Source: Methylorubrum extorquens (GTDB lineage: Bacteria > Pseudomonadota > Alphaproteobacteria > Rhizobiales > Beijerinckiaceae). Taken from it: a DNA stretch of 11,881 nt. Location: the NCBI GenBank assembly GCA_019695455.1, contig JAEUAC010000118.1:1-11881 (forward strand), read 5' to 3'. The notes beneath the pieces were generated by a model. That model saw only the letters and a program-made list of their open reading frames with translations. It had not been told where the DNA came from and made no database searches. Of this stretch, positions 1 to 5,992 are shown one piece after another. Position numbers and translations under genes: made by a program. The stretch's first letter is position 1. Each line of letters begins with the position of its first letter.

Positions 1-119
1 AGATCTCGTCGGAGGTCGCGGACGGGGCCCAATCCCTCATCCGCGAGCAGGTCGAGATGGGCGTCGCCGTCCGCATGGCGATCCTGGAGGCCCTGGCCGG
101 GCACCTGCCGAACGGCTGA
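1..119 (+). CDS. pyrB: Aspartate carbamoyltransferase catalytic chain, C-terminal end (partial)
   Basis: Only the last 38 codons are present, cut by the left edge, ending in TGA at 117-119. The peptide contains SEVADGAQSLI and then EQVEMGVAVRMAILEALAG, matching the usual C-terminal helix of PyrB (VADGxQSxIxxQVxxGxAVRMA). PyrB joins carbamoyl phosphate to aspartate, the first committed step of pyrimidine synthesis, in the cytosol. A dihydroorotase-like gene downstream at 769 supports the call, since pyrB-pyrC' pairs are common in proteobacteria. Here the two are separated by about 650 bases holding a toxin-antitoxin pair. The segment is short, so the identification rests on the C-terminal pattern plus context. 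Confidence 0.85.
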   Translation, partial: ISSEVADGAQSLIREQVEMGVAVRMAILEALAGHLPNG

Positions 120-130
120 GGGCGCGACAG

Positions 131-149
131 TGTAAAGCGATGCTTGACG
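131..149. promoter_or_regulatory. Imperfect inverted repeat, probable HigA operator
   Basis: Arms TGTAAAGC (131-138) and GCTTGACG (142-149) are separated by GAT; six of eight positions pair. The right arm contains the probable -35 hexamer of the toxin-antitoxin promoter, so a protein bound here would block transcription. HigA-type antitoxins usually repress their own operon by binding such palindromes. That this is the HigA site is inferred. Confidence 0.5.
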
Positions 150-171
150 GACGTGGCGCGCGGGCTACTTT
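144..171 (+). promoter_or_regulatory. Probable sigma-70-type promoter of the toxin-antitoxin pair
   Basis: A -35-like TTGACG (144-149, five of six consensus bases) and a weak -10-like TACTTT (166-171) are separated by 16 bases. Transcription would start at about 178, which is the GTG of the toxin gene, so the message could be leaderless. The -35 overlaps the inverted repeat at 131-149. The -10 is poor, so the exact start is uncertain. Confidence 0.4.
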
Positions 172-177
172 GGTGCT

Positions 178-462
178 GTGATCGTGTCGTTTCGCAGCCG
201 GGCTCTCCGCCGCTTCTGGACGCGGAGCGACGCGAGTGGGCTGAGGGCCGATTGGATCCGGAAGGTCGAGCGGATCCTGACCCTCCTGGACCAATCGACG
301 CGTGCCGAGGACATGGATGTGGTCACGTTCGGCTTCCACCGTCTTACGGGCGATCTGTCCGGCCGCTACGCGGTCGTGGTCTCGCGCAACTGGCGGCTGA
401 CGTTCGGTTTCGAGGGTCAGGACGCGATCGAGGTCGACCTGGAGGATTACCATGGCCGATGA
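178..462 (+). CDS. higB: HigB-type toxin of a type II toxin-antitoxin pair (RelE/ParE superfamily)
   Basis: A 94-residue protein starting at GTG. The C-terminal half has the hallmarks of the plasmid-maintenance 'killer'/HigB family: H54-RLTGDLSGRYAV, then NWRLTFGFEG (71-80), then DAIEVDLEDYH (82-92); the N-terminal FRSRALRRFW helix also fits. HigB toxins are small mRNA interferases that cut messages on the ribosome and are neutralised by HigA. The length matches the family (about 92). The toxin gene comes first, the usual higBA order, and overlaps higA by 11 bases. No Shine-Dalgarno sequence precedes the GTG, and a candidate promoter places transcription start close to it. By hand count 15 of 94 codons end in A or T, about twice the rate in pyrC', which hints at later acquisition. 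Mechanism is inferred from the family; the exact RelE/HigB subgroup is not settled. Confidence 0.88.
   Translation: MIVSFRSRALRRFWTRSDASGLRADWIRKVERILTLLDQSTRAEDMDVVTFGFHRLTGDLSGRYAVVVSRNWRLTFGFEGQDAIEVDLEDYHGR
441..445 (+). promoter_or_regulatory. Strong ribosome binding site of the antitoxin gene
   Basis: GGAGG lies 6 bases before the ATG at 452, inside the end of the toxin gene. It fixes the antitoxin start and contrasts with the toxin, which has no visible site. Confidence 0.75.
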
Positions 463-772
463 CAGCGTCCGCCGTGACGCGTCGCGCCCGCCGATTCACC
501 CGGGCGAGATCCTGGCGGCCGACATCCTTCCGGCCCTGGACATGCCCGTCGCGGCGGCGGCCAGGCATCTGGGCGTGACGCGTCAGGCGCTCCATCGCGT
601 CCTGGCCGGCAAATCGGCCGTCTCGCCCGAGATGGCTTTGCGCATCGGTAAGTTCTGCGGCAACGGACCGGACGTATGGCTCCGGATGCAGGCCGCGTTC
701 GACCTCTGGCATGCGAGCCGCCGGTTCACCGACGAGATCGATCGCATTCCCACGATGCAGGACGCCGCTTGA
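452..772 (+). CDS. higA: HigA-type antitoxin, XRE-family helix-turn-helix
   Basis: A 106-residue protein with the HigA/VapI layout: IHPGEIL at 15-21, a helix-turn-helix at about 32-55 (AAARHLGVTRQALHRVLAGK), then a segment ending VWLRMQAAFDLW (75-86), where the family has a WLxxQxxxDLW pattern. HigA binds and blocks HigB and normally represses the operon; the likely site is the inverted repeat at 131-149. A GGAGG six bases upstream fixes the start. The gene overlaps higB by 11 bases, and its TGA (770-772) overlaps the TTG start of pyrC' (769-771), so pyrC' is probably translated in its wake. Sixteen of 106 codons end in A or T, like higB and unlike the operon around it. The family call is firm; partner and operator are inferred. 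Confidence 0.9.
   Translation: MADDSVRRDASRPPIHPGEILAADILPALDMPVAAAARHLGVTRQALHRVLAGKSAVSPEMALRIGKFCGNGPDVWLRMQAAFDLWHASRRFTDEIDRIPTMQDAA
759..762 (+). promoter_or_regulatory. Ribosome binding site that decides the pyrC' start
   Basis: AGGA ends 6 bases before the TTG at 769 and lies inside the last codons of higA. It supports TTG as the start, since no in-frame ATG or GTG lies near the conserved N-terminus. Confidence 0.6.
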
Positions 773-2079
773 CCCTCCTCCTGACCAATGCCCGCCTCGT
801 CGATCCGGGATCCGGGCGCGAGGGGCGGGGTGCGCTGCTCGTGCGGGACGGGATCATCGCCGAATCCGCGTGGGGCCGCGTGCCGGACGCGCCCGAGGGC
901 GCCACCGTGGTGGATTGCGAGGGGCACGTCCTCGCGCCCGGGCTCGTCGACATGCGGGCCTTCGTGGGCGAGCCGGGGGCGGAGCATCGCGAGACGCTGA
1001 AGAGCGCGAGCGAGGCGGCGGCGGCGGGCGGCGTCACGACGCTCGTCTGCATGCCGGACACGAACCCGATCGTGGACGATCCGGCGATCGTCGACTTCGT
1101 GCTGCGCCGGGCGCGGGACACGGCGGTCGTGCACGTGCATCCCGCGGCCGCCATCACGCGCGGGCTTCGCGGCACGGAGATGACGGAGATCGGCCTGCTG
1201 GGCGAGGCCGGCGCGATCGCGTTCACGGACGGCGCGCATGCCGTCCAGTCGGCCGCCGTCATGCGGCGGGCGCTGACCTATGCGCGCGACCTCGGCGCGC
1301 TCCTCATGCCGCACCTGGCGGAGGCGAGCCTCGTCGGGTCGGGCGTCATGAACGAGGGCGAGCTCGCCTCGCGGCTCGGGCTCGGCGGCATCCCGCGCGA
1401 GGCCGAGAGCCTGATGCTGGAGCGCGACATCCGCCTCCTGCGCCTCACGGGCGGGCGCTACCATGCCTCCATGATCTCCTGCGCGGATTCGGTCGCCCTG
1501 GTGCGCCGGGCGCGTGCCGAGGGCATCGCGCTGACCTGCGGCGTCTCGGTCAACAACCTCGCCCTGAACGAGAACGACGTCGGCGACTACAAGACCTTCT
1601 GCAAGCTTTCGCCTCCGCTCAGGCACGAGGACGACCGGCAGGCCGTGATCGAGGCCCTGGCCGACGGCACGATCGACTGCGTCGTGTCCGACCACGATCC
1701 CCAGGACGTCGAGACGAAGCGGCTGCCCTTCGCGGAGGCGGCCGACGGGGCCGTCGGGCTCGAGACCCTGCTGGCGGCGTCGCTCCGGCTCGTCCACGAC
1801 GGGCGCCTGCCGCTGCTCGCGCTGCTGCGGGCGCTCTCGACCAAGCCCGCCGACGTCCTCGGCCTGCCGGGCGGACGGCTCGCGGTCGGCGCGCCCGCGG
1901 ACCTCGTCCTGTTCGATCCCGAGCGCCCCTACGTGCTGGACAAGCGCTCGCTCCGGTCGCGCTCCAAGAACTCGCCCTTCGACGAGGCGCGGCTCGAGGG
2001 GCGAGTGCTGCGCACCTTCGTGGCCGGCCGCGAGGTCTTCGCGCTCGCCGACGAGCCCGCCCGGGCGCGCGCCGCATGA
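769..2079 (+). CDS. pyrC': Dihydroorotase-like protein, probably non-catalytic (PyrC'/PyrX type)
   Basis: A 436-residue amidohydrolase-fold protein. The N-terminus from TTG (TLLLTNARLVDPGSG) aligns with class I dihydroorotases, and a TTG start overlapping the higA stop is backed by AGGA 6 bases upstream. Active enzymes carry DxHxHxRxP near residue 60; here it is D61-M-R-A-F-V-G-E-P, so both metal-binding histidines and the substrate arginine are gone. The later HxxH(V/I)S motif reads YHASMIS (231-237), with Met replacing the second His, and DHAPH reads DHDPQ (308-312). H182 and D308 remain. Such pyrB-linked homologues (PyrC' in Pseudomonas) lack activity but are needed to assemble the PyrB dodecamer, so a true PyrC should be encoded elsewhere. 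The stop overlaps the start of plsY. The family is certain; loss of catalysis is inferred from the missing ligands. Confidence 0.88.
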   Translation: MTLLLTNARLVDPGSGREGRGALLVRDGIIAESAWGRVPDAPEGATVVDCEGHVLAPGLVDMRAFVGEPGAEHRETLKSASEAAAAGGVTTLVCMPDTNPIVDDPAIVDFVLRRARDTAVVHVHPAAAITRGLRGTEMTEIGLLGEAGAIAFTDGAHAVQSAAVMRRALTYARDLGALLMPHLAEASLVGSGVMNEGELASRLGLGGIPREAESLMLERDIRLLRLTGGRYHASMISCADSVALVRRARAEGIALTCGVSVNNLALNENDVGDYKTFCKLSPPLRHEDDRQAVIEALADGTIDCVVSDHDPQDVETKRLPFAEAADGAVGLETLLAASLRLVHDGRLPLLALLRALSTKPADVLGLPGGRLAVGAPADLVLFDPERPYVLDKRSLRSRSKNSPFDEARLEGRVLRTFVAGREVFALADEPARARAA

Positions 2080-2681
2080 TGCCCGACGCACCCTGGGGGC
2101 TCGTCGCGGCGGGCCTCGCGCTCGGCTACGCGCTCGGCTCCATCCCGTTCGGACTGCTCCTCACGCGGCGGGCCGGGCTCGGCGACATCCGGGGTATCGG
2201 CTCCGGCAACATCGGGGCGACCAACGTCCTGCGCACGGGTCGCAAGGGCCTCGCGGCCGCGACGCTCCTGCTCGACGCCTTGAAGGGCACGGCCGCGATC
2301 CTGGTCGCGGCGCATCTCCTCGGCTTCGAGGCCTCGCTCGCCGCCGCGATCGGCGCGTTCCTGGGGCACACGTTCCCGGTCTGGCTCGGCTTCAAGGGCG
2401 GCAAGGGCGTCGCGACCTATCTCGGCTGCCTGCTGGCGCTCGACTGGCGGGCCGCGCTCGTCTTCGCGCTCGCGTGGCTCGGCACGGCCCTCGCGTCGCG
2501 GTATTCCTCCCTCTCGGCCCTGGTCGCGACCGTGCTGACGCCCATGGCCCTCTGGGCGCTCGGTCCGCACGCCGTCGCCCTCGCCATGGCGGCGCTGACG
2601 CTCGTCCTCTGGATCAAGCATCGCGAGAACATCCGCCGCCTGCTCGCGGGCACCGAGGGCCGCATCGGCAAGGCGGGATGA
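2076..2681 (+). CDS. plsY: Acyl-phosphate:glycerol-3-phosphate acyltransferase, membrane protein
   Basis: A 201-residue polytopic inner-membrane protein. PlsY moves an acyl chain from acyl-phosphate (made by PlsX) to glycerol-3-phosphate, giving lysophosphatidate, the first acylation in phospholipid synthesis. The family motifs are in order: GSIPFG (21-26), GSGNIGATNVLRTG (42-55), LGHTFPVWLGFKGGKGVAT (96-114) and KHRENIRRLLAGTE (181-194). Hydrophobic stretches lie at about 5-28, 58-82, 87-104, 115-160 and 163-180, fitting five or so passes. The start ATG (2076) overlaps the pyrC' stop; an adjacent ATG at 2079 would remove only one residue. The stop (2679-2681) overlaps the dprA start. Length and motifs are normal, and nothing suggests damage. 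Confidence 0.96.
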   Translation: MMPDAPWGLVAAGLALGYALGSIPFGLLLTRRAGLGDIRGIGSGNIGATNVLRTGRKGLAAATLLLDALKGTAAILVAAHLLGFEASLAAAIGAFLGHTFPVWLGFKGGKGVATYLGCLLALDWRAALVFALAWLGTALASRYSSLSALVATVLTPMALWALGPHAVALAMAALTLVLWIKHRENIRRLLAGTEGRIGKAG

Positions 2682-3877
2682 GCGCGGCCGGCCTGACCGA
2701 CGAGCAGCGGATCGACTGGCTGCGCCTGATCCGCTCGGAACGGGTCGGGCCGCGCACCTTCCGGGGCCTCGTCAACCAGCATGGCGGTGCCCGGCAGGCG
2801 CTGGAGGCGCTGCCGGAGGCCGCCCGCCGGGCCGGCCGCCCCGCCATCCGCATCGCGACCCGCCAGGAGGCCGAGCGGGAGATCGAGGCGCTCGCGCAGC
2901 GCGGCGGCCGCTTCGTGGCGACCGGCGAGCCGGCCTATCCGCGCGCGCTCCTCGCGACGGAGACGGCGCCGCCGCTTCTCGCCGTCCGGGGCGATCCGGC
3001 GATCCTGAACCGGCCGGCGGTCGCGATCGTGGGCTCCCGCAACGCCTCCGCGGCGGGCGCCACCTTCACGGAGCGGCTCGCGGCCGATCTCGGCCGGGCC
3101 GGCCTCGCCATCGTGTCCGGCCTCGCGCGCGGTATCGACACCCGCGCGCACCGGGCGGCGCTGCCGACCGGCACGGTCGCCGTGCTGGCGGGCGGCCACG
3201 ACAGACCCTACCCGGCCGAGAACGTGCCGCTGCTGGAGCGCATCGCGGCCGAGGGCGGCGCGGTGGTCAGCGAGATGCCGCTCGCCTGGGAGCCGCGGGC
3301 GCGCGACTTCCCCCGCCGCAACCGCATCGTGTCCGGCCTGTCCTACGGCACCGTCGTCGTGGAGGCCGCCCGGCGGTCGGGCTCGCTCATCACGGCCCGG
3401 TTCGCGCTGGAACAGGGCCGCGAGGTCTTCGCGGTGCCCGGATCTCCCCTGGACCCGCGGGCCGAGGGCACGAACGAACTGATCCGGGCGGGCGCGACGC
3501 TCTGCGCCGGCGCCGACCACGTCCTGGCGAGCGTGTCGCCGCTGCTCGCCGATCCGGGCGACCTCTTCGCGGCGGACCCGCCCGCCTATCGCGAGGCGGA
3601 GGGCACGACCTTCGCCGACGAGGACCTGTGGGACGAGCTCGACCTCTTCGGCCCGGCGCCGGTCCTCGCGCTCGAGGAGGAGGCGGAGGCCCCGCCCGCC
3701 TGCGAGGACGACCGGACCGCGCTGGTGCGGCTCCTAGGTCCCTCGCCGGTCGCCTTCGACGATCTCGCGCGCCAGTCGGCCCTGCCGCCACGGCTGGTGA
3801 GGACGCTTCTCGTGGATCTGGAGCTGGCGGGCCTGCTCGTGGTCATGCCGGGCGGTCTCGTCGCCCTCAGGGCCTGA
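2678..3877 (+). CDS. dprA: DNA-processing protein DprA (Smf)
   Basis: A 399-residue protein starting at an ATG that overlaps the plsY stop. DprA binds incoming single-stranded DNA and loads RecA during natural transformation; it is also kept in species not known to be competent. An N-terminal SAM-like helical region (about 7-60) precedes the Rossmann-fold core: VAIVGSRNAS (115-124), VSGLARGIDTRAH (146-158), AVLAGGHDRPYPAEN (168-182), SEMPLAWEPRARDFPRRNRI (198-217), SGSLITARFA (234-243) and FAVPGSPLDPRAEGTNELI (251-269). Residues about 290-345 form an acidic, proline-rich linker. A C-terminal winged-helix domain follows at about 346-399 (DDLARQSALPPRLVRTLLVD). The gene closes the + strand operon; 5 bases later a - strand gene ends. 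In many relatives topA follows dprA, but not here. Confidence 0.95.
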   Translation: MSAAGLTDEQRIDWLRLIRSERVGPRTFRGLVNQHGGARQALEALPEAARRAGRPAIRIATRQEAEREIEALAQRGGRFVATGEPAYPRALLATETAPPLLAVRGDPAILNRPAVAIVGSRNASAAGATFTERLAADLGRAGLAIVSGLARGIDTRAHRAALPTGTVAVLAGGHDRPYPAENVPLLERIAAEGGAVVSEMPLAWEPRARDFPRRNRIVSGLSYGTVVVEAARRSGSLITARFALEQGREVFAVPGSPLDPRAEGTNELIRAGATLCAGADHVLASVSPLLADPGDLFAADPPAYREAEGTTFADEDLWDELDLFGPAPVLALEEEAEAPPACEDDRTALVRLLGPSPVAFDDLARQSALPPRLVRTLLVDLELAGLLVVMPGGLVALRA

Positions 3878-3882
3878 GAGGC

Positions 3883-4098
3883 TCAGCGCCGCAGCCGCCC
3901 TCGCGCCATCCTGCCGGCCGGCGCGATCGGGCCCGCCGCCTCGAGATGCACGATCTCGAGGAGATAGGCCACGACCTCGAGCTCCGAGCGTCGCGCGAGT
4001 TCGGCGAGTTCCTTCGTCAGCGCGGCGATGTAGGCCGCCGTGTGTGCAGGATCCGCGTCACGCTCCGGCGGGGCCGCCTCGAGTCCCGTCTGAGTCAC
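3883..4098 (-). CDS. Small conserved-looking hypothetical protein, 71 residues
   Basis: The start chosen is GTG at 4098, because AGGA (on the - strand, opposite 4105-4108) sits 6 bases before it; an ATG at 4140 would add 14 residues without a comparable site. The core, HTAAYIAALTKELAELARR followed by LEVVAYLLEIVHLEA, is strongly amphipathic and looks like two helices. It resembles short uncharacterised proteins I recall from Hyphomicrobiales, but I cannot name a function. The C-terminus is basic (GRMARGRLRR). There is no signal peptide or membrane segment. It lies 74 bases downstream of ruvX on the same strand and may share its transcript, and it ends 5 bases from the end of dprA, a tail-to-tail arrangement. 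It could be a small adaptor or nucleic-acid-associated protein, but that is speculation. Confidence 0.6.
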   Translation of the reverse strand: MTQTGLEAAPPERDADPAHTAAYIAALTKELAELARRSELEVVAYLLEIVHLEAAGPIAPAGRMARGRLRR

Positions 4099-4104
4099 GT
4101 CAGG

Positions 4105-4108
4105 TCCT
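4105..4108 (-). promoter_or_regulatory. Ribosome binding site that decides the start of the 71-residue gene
   Basis: On the - strand this reads AGGA, 6 bases before GTG 4098-4096. It favours the shorter start over ATG 4140. Confidence 0.55.
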
Positions 4109-4172
4109 GTCCGAAGAGCGTCGACGAACCGGTAGCGCAACCCTAGGTTAGGAGCAATTCAGTTTTCTGTGT

Positions 4173-4664
4173 TCAGGTTGCGTCCGCCTGCATGCGGGCG
4201 GCATGCCGCATCCGGTCGATCGCGCCCTGCAGGATGTAGGCCGCCGCGGCCCGGTCCACCACGGCGGCCCGGCGGGCCCGGGAGGCGTCCGCCTCGATGA
4301 GGGCCCGGTTCACGGCGGCCGACGAGAGCCGCTCGTCCCAGAAGGCGAAGGGGAGGGGCAGGAGCCGGGCGAGGTTCCGGGCGAAGGCGCGGGTCGCCTG
4401 GGCGCGCGGGCCCTCCGTCCCGTCCATGTTGACCGGCAGGCCGAACACGAACCCGCCGATCCCGTAGCGCGCCACGATGGCGGACAGGCGCTGGGCGTCG
4501 GCGCTCAGCTTGCCGCGGGCCAGCGTCTCGAGGGGGCTCGCGACGGATCGTTCGGTGTCGGAGAGCGCGAGACCGATGGTCTTCGTCCCGAGGTCGAACC
4601 CGAGAAGGCGGGCGTTCCGCGGCAGCGCCGCCAGGGCGGCCAGCTCCGGCTCGAGCGCGATCAC
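4173..4664 (-). CDS. ruvX: RuvX/YqgF family putative Holliday junction resolvase (pre-16S rRNA nuclease)
   Basis: A 163-residue protein starting at GTG. RuvX/YqgF proteins have an RNase H-like fold and act on Holliday junctions in some bacteria or mature the 5' end of 16S rRNA in E. coli. The expected motifs are in order: LGFDLGTKTIGLALSD (21-36, D24 a likely metal ligand), VFGLPVNMDGTEGPRA (73-88), FWDERLSS (108-115, E111) and VDRAAAAYILQGAID (136-150, D137). The three acidic active-site positions are present, so it should be active. No clear ribosome binding site precedes the GTG. It is divergent from the UPF0173 gene across 77 bases, which must hold promoters for both, and is followed on its own strand by the 71-residue gene. 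The C-terminus (RHAARMQADAT) is slightly longer than the minimal family length. Confidence 0.93.
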   Translation of the reverse strand: MIALEPELAALAALPRNARLLGFDLGTKTIGLALSDTERSVASPLETLARGKLSADAQRLSAIVARYGIGGFVFGLPVNMDGTEGPRAQATRAFARNLARLLPLPFAFWDERLSSAAVNRALIEADASRARRAAVVDRAAAAYILQGAIDRMRHAARMQADAT

Positions 4665-4741
4665 GGCCGGGCGGACCGGGGTTCCGGCCGCGGCCGGGGC
4701 CCGGTAGAAGGGCGGCCACAGGTCGGTGGAGACACATCCCC

Positions 4742-5446
4742 ATGCGCGTCGTCTGGTTCGGTCATTCCGCGTTCCGGCTCGAATTCGGGGACAGCACGGT
4801 CCTGATCGATCCGTTCTTCACCGGCAACCCCGGCTTCCACGGCGATCCGGCGAGCGCGGGCGAGGGCGCGACCCACATCCTGCTCACGCATGGTCACGGC
4901 GACCATATCGGCGACACCGTCGAGATCGCCCGTCGGACGGGCGCGACCGTGGTCGCGAACTACGAGGTCTGCCTGTGGCTGCAGACCAAGGGCGTCGAGG
5001 CGATCGATCCCATGAACATGGGCGGCACCCTCGACCAGGGCGGCTTCACCGTGACGATGGTGCGGGCGGACCACACCTCCACCATGATCGAGGGCGACGT
5101 GTTCACGCCACTCGGCGCCCCGTCCGGCCTGATCGTGAAGGCGCCCGGCGAGCCGGTCGTCTACCACATGGGCGACACGGACGTGTTCGGCGACATGGCG
5201 CTCGTCCAGGAGATGCACCGTCCCGACATCCTCATGGTGCCGGTCGGCGACCGCTTCACCATGGGGGCCGCGGGCGCGGCCTTCGCCGTGAAGCGCTTCT
5301 TCACGCCGAAGGCCGTCATCCCCTGCCATTTCGGCTCCTTCCCCATCATCGCGCCGAACGCGGACGCGTTCGTGGCCGCCATGGAGGGCAGCGGCGTCCA
5401 GGTCGTGCTGCCGCATGTCGGGACGGGCGTGACCTTCACGGCCTGA
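4742..5446 (+). CDS. UPF0173 metal-dependent hydrolase, metallo-beta-lactamase fold
   Basis: A 234-residue cytosolic protein of the UPF0173 group (YtkL-like). The start ATG gives the typical N-terminus MRVVWFGHSAFRLE, with GGAG ten bases upstream. Metal-ligand motifs of the fold are complete: THGHGDH at 49-55 (H50, H52, D54, H55), D110-H111, GDTD at 144-147 and IPCHFGSFP at 193-201 (H196). It should therefore bind a metal pair and be catalytic, but the physiological substrate of the family is unknown. It is divergent from ruvX and is followed by a 91-base gap carrying a promoter and a CtrA-like box for the next gene, so it is probably a single-gene unit. Length and motifs are normal, and nothing odd was seen. 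Confidence 0.93.
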   Translation: MRVVWFGHSAFRLEFGDSTVLIDPFFTGNPGFHGDPASAGEGATHILLTHGHGDHIGDTVEIARRTGATVVANYEVCLWLQTKGVEAIDPMNMGGTLDQGGFTVTMVRADHTSTMIEGDVFTPLGAPSGLIVKAPGEPVVYHMGDTDVFGDMALVQEMHRPDILMVPVGDRFTMGAAGAAFAVKRFFTPKAVIPCHFGSFPIIAPNADAFVAAMEGSGVQVVLPHVGTGVTFTA

Positions 5447-5471
5447 CGTTAACCCTCGCCGCCGAAACCGG

Positions 5472-5500
5472 CTGACCGCCCCAGGCGCCGGTGCCATAAG
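5472..5500 (+). promoter_or_regulatory. Probable promoter of the 146-residue membrane protein gene
   Basis: A -35-like CTGACC (5472-5477) and a -10-like CATAAG (5495-5500), each matching consensus at four of six positions, are spaced by 17 bases. Transcription would start at about 5507, leaving a leader of some 31 bases before the GTG at 5538. The start would fall inside the CtrA-like box. Confidence 0.4.
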
Positions 5501-5504
5501 ACCG

Positions 5505-5520
5505 TTTACCTTTTGTTAAC
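5505..5520. promoter_or_regulatory. CtrA-like binding box
   Basis: TTTA, seven bases, then TTAAC (5516-5520) differs by one base from the alphaproteobacterial CtrA consensus TTAA-N7-TTAA, including the trailing C. It stands out as AT-rich in very GC-rich DNA. It also lies in a near-palindrome, ACCGTTTA (5501-5508) against TTAACGGT (5516-5523). It covers the predicted transcription start, which would make CtrA a repressor here. A second half-site, TTAAC, lies at 5449-5453. CtrA itself is not in the window. Confidence 0.45.
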
Positions 5521-5537
5521 GGTTCTACGGGGGCGTC

Positions 5538-5978
5538 GTGGCGGAGGAGCGGGAGGCTGGGCGGCCGTCGCAGGTCGCCGTCGTGGACGGGGAGGTGCCG
5601 GATTCGGGCTGGCAGAGGCTGGACCTCGCGGCCCTGGCCGGCCTGCCGGCCGACGTGCCGCTGGACCTCTCCGGGCCCGTGGCGACCCCCGTCCGGCACG
5701 GCATCACCGTCCGTCCGGCTCCGACGCTGGCCGCCGTGCCGGCCGAGGCCCTGATCACGGTCGCGCGTCGGGCCCCCGAGCGGCGCTTCGCCAAGCGGGG
5801 CCCGGGCCCCTCCGCCAACGACAACGCCCACGGGTCGCGCTCGGCCTGGCGGGACGCGTTCTTCCTCGCGGTCCTCTTCGCGACGGTCGCGGTCGCCTTC
5901 TGGGGCGGCCGCCTGCACGCCTACCAGCGCGTGATCGTGGTCCCGCAGCCCACGATGGTCGGCGGCGTCATCACGTGA
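5538..5978 (+). CDS. Hypothetical single-pass membrane protein, 146 residues
   Basis: I do not recognise a family. The GTG start at 5538 is the first in the frame after the promoter region; the purine-rich ACGGGGGCG before it is a weak ribosome binding site. Residues 1-100 are polar and proline/alanine-rich, with a basic patch at 76-88 (ARRAPERRFAKR). A single hydrophobic segment at about 106-123 (DAFFLAVLFATVAVAFWGG) is followed by a short tail of 23 residues. Basic residues before the segment suggest a large cytoplasmic N-terminal part and a periplasmic tail (N-in). There is no signal peptide and no enzyme motif. It follows the UPF0173 gene and lies 80 bases before gatC, which seems to have its own promoter. 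A CtrA-like box at its promoter suggests cell-cycle-linked expression. Codon use is normal for the window, so the gene is probably real. Confidence 0.65.
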   Translation: MAEEREAGRPSQVAVVDGEVPDSGWQRLDLAALAGLPADVPLDLSGPVATPVRHGITVRPAPTLAAVPAEALITVARRAPERRFAKRGPGPSANDNAHGSRSAWRDAFFLAVLFATVAVAFWGGRLHAYQRVIVVPQPTMVGGVIT

Positions 5979-5992
5979 GGGCGCCCGCGTGG

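Noticed and set aside
583..2091. Long open frame on the - strand opposite higA and pyrC'
   Set aside because: It is antisense to a well-supported amidohydrolase gene; the translation is low-complexity, Arg/Gly/His-rich and matches nothing, as expected in very GC-rich DNA.
2417..3520. - strand open frame opposite plsY and dprA
   Set aside because: It is a shadow of two intact motif-bearing genes; its composition is typical of the reverse frame.
3874..3890. Short hairpin CTGAG-AGG-CTCAG across the dprA and small-gene ends
   Set aside because: Only 5 bp with a bulge if extended and no T-tract; too weak to call a terminator.
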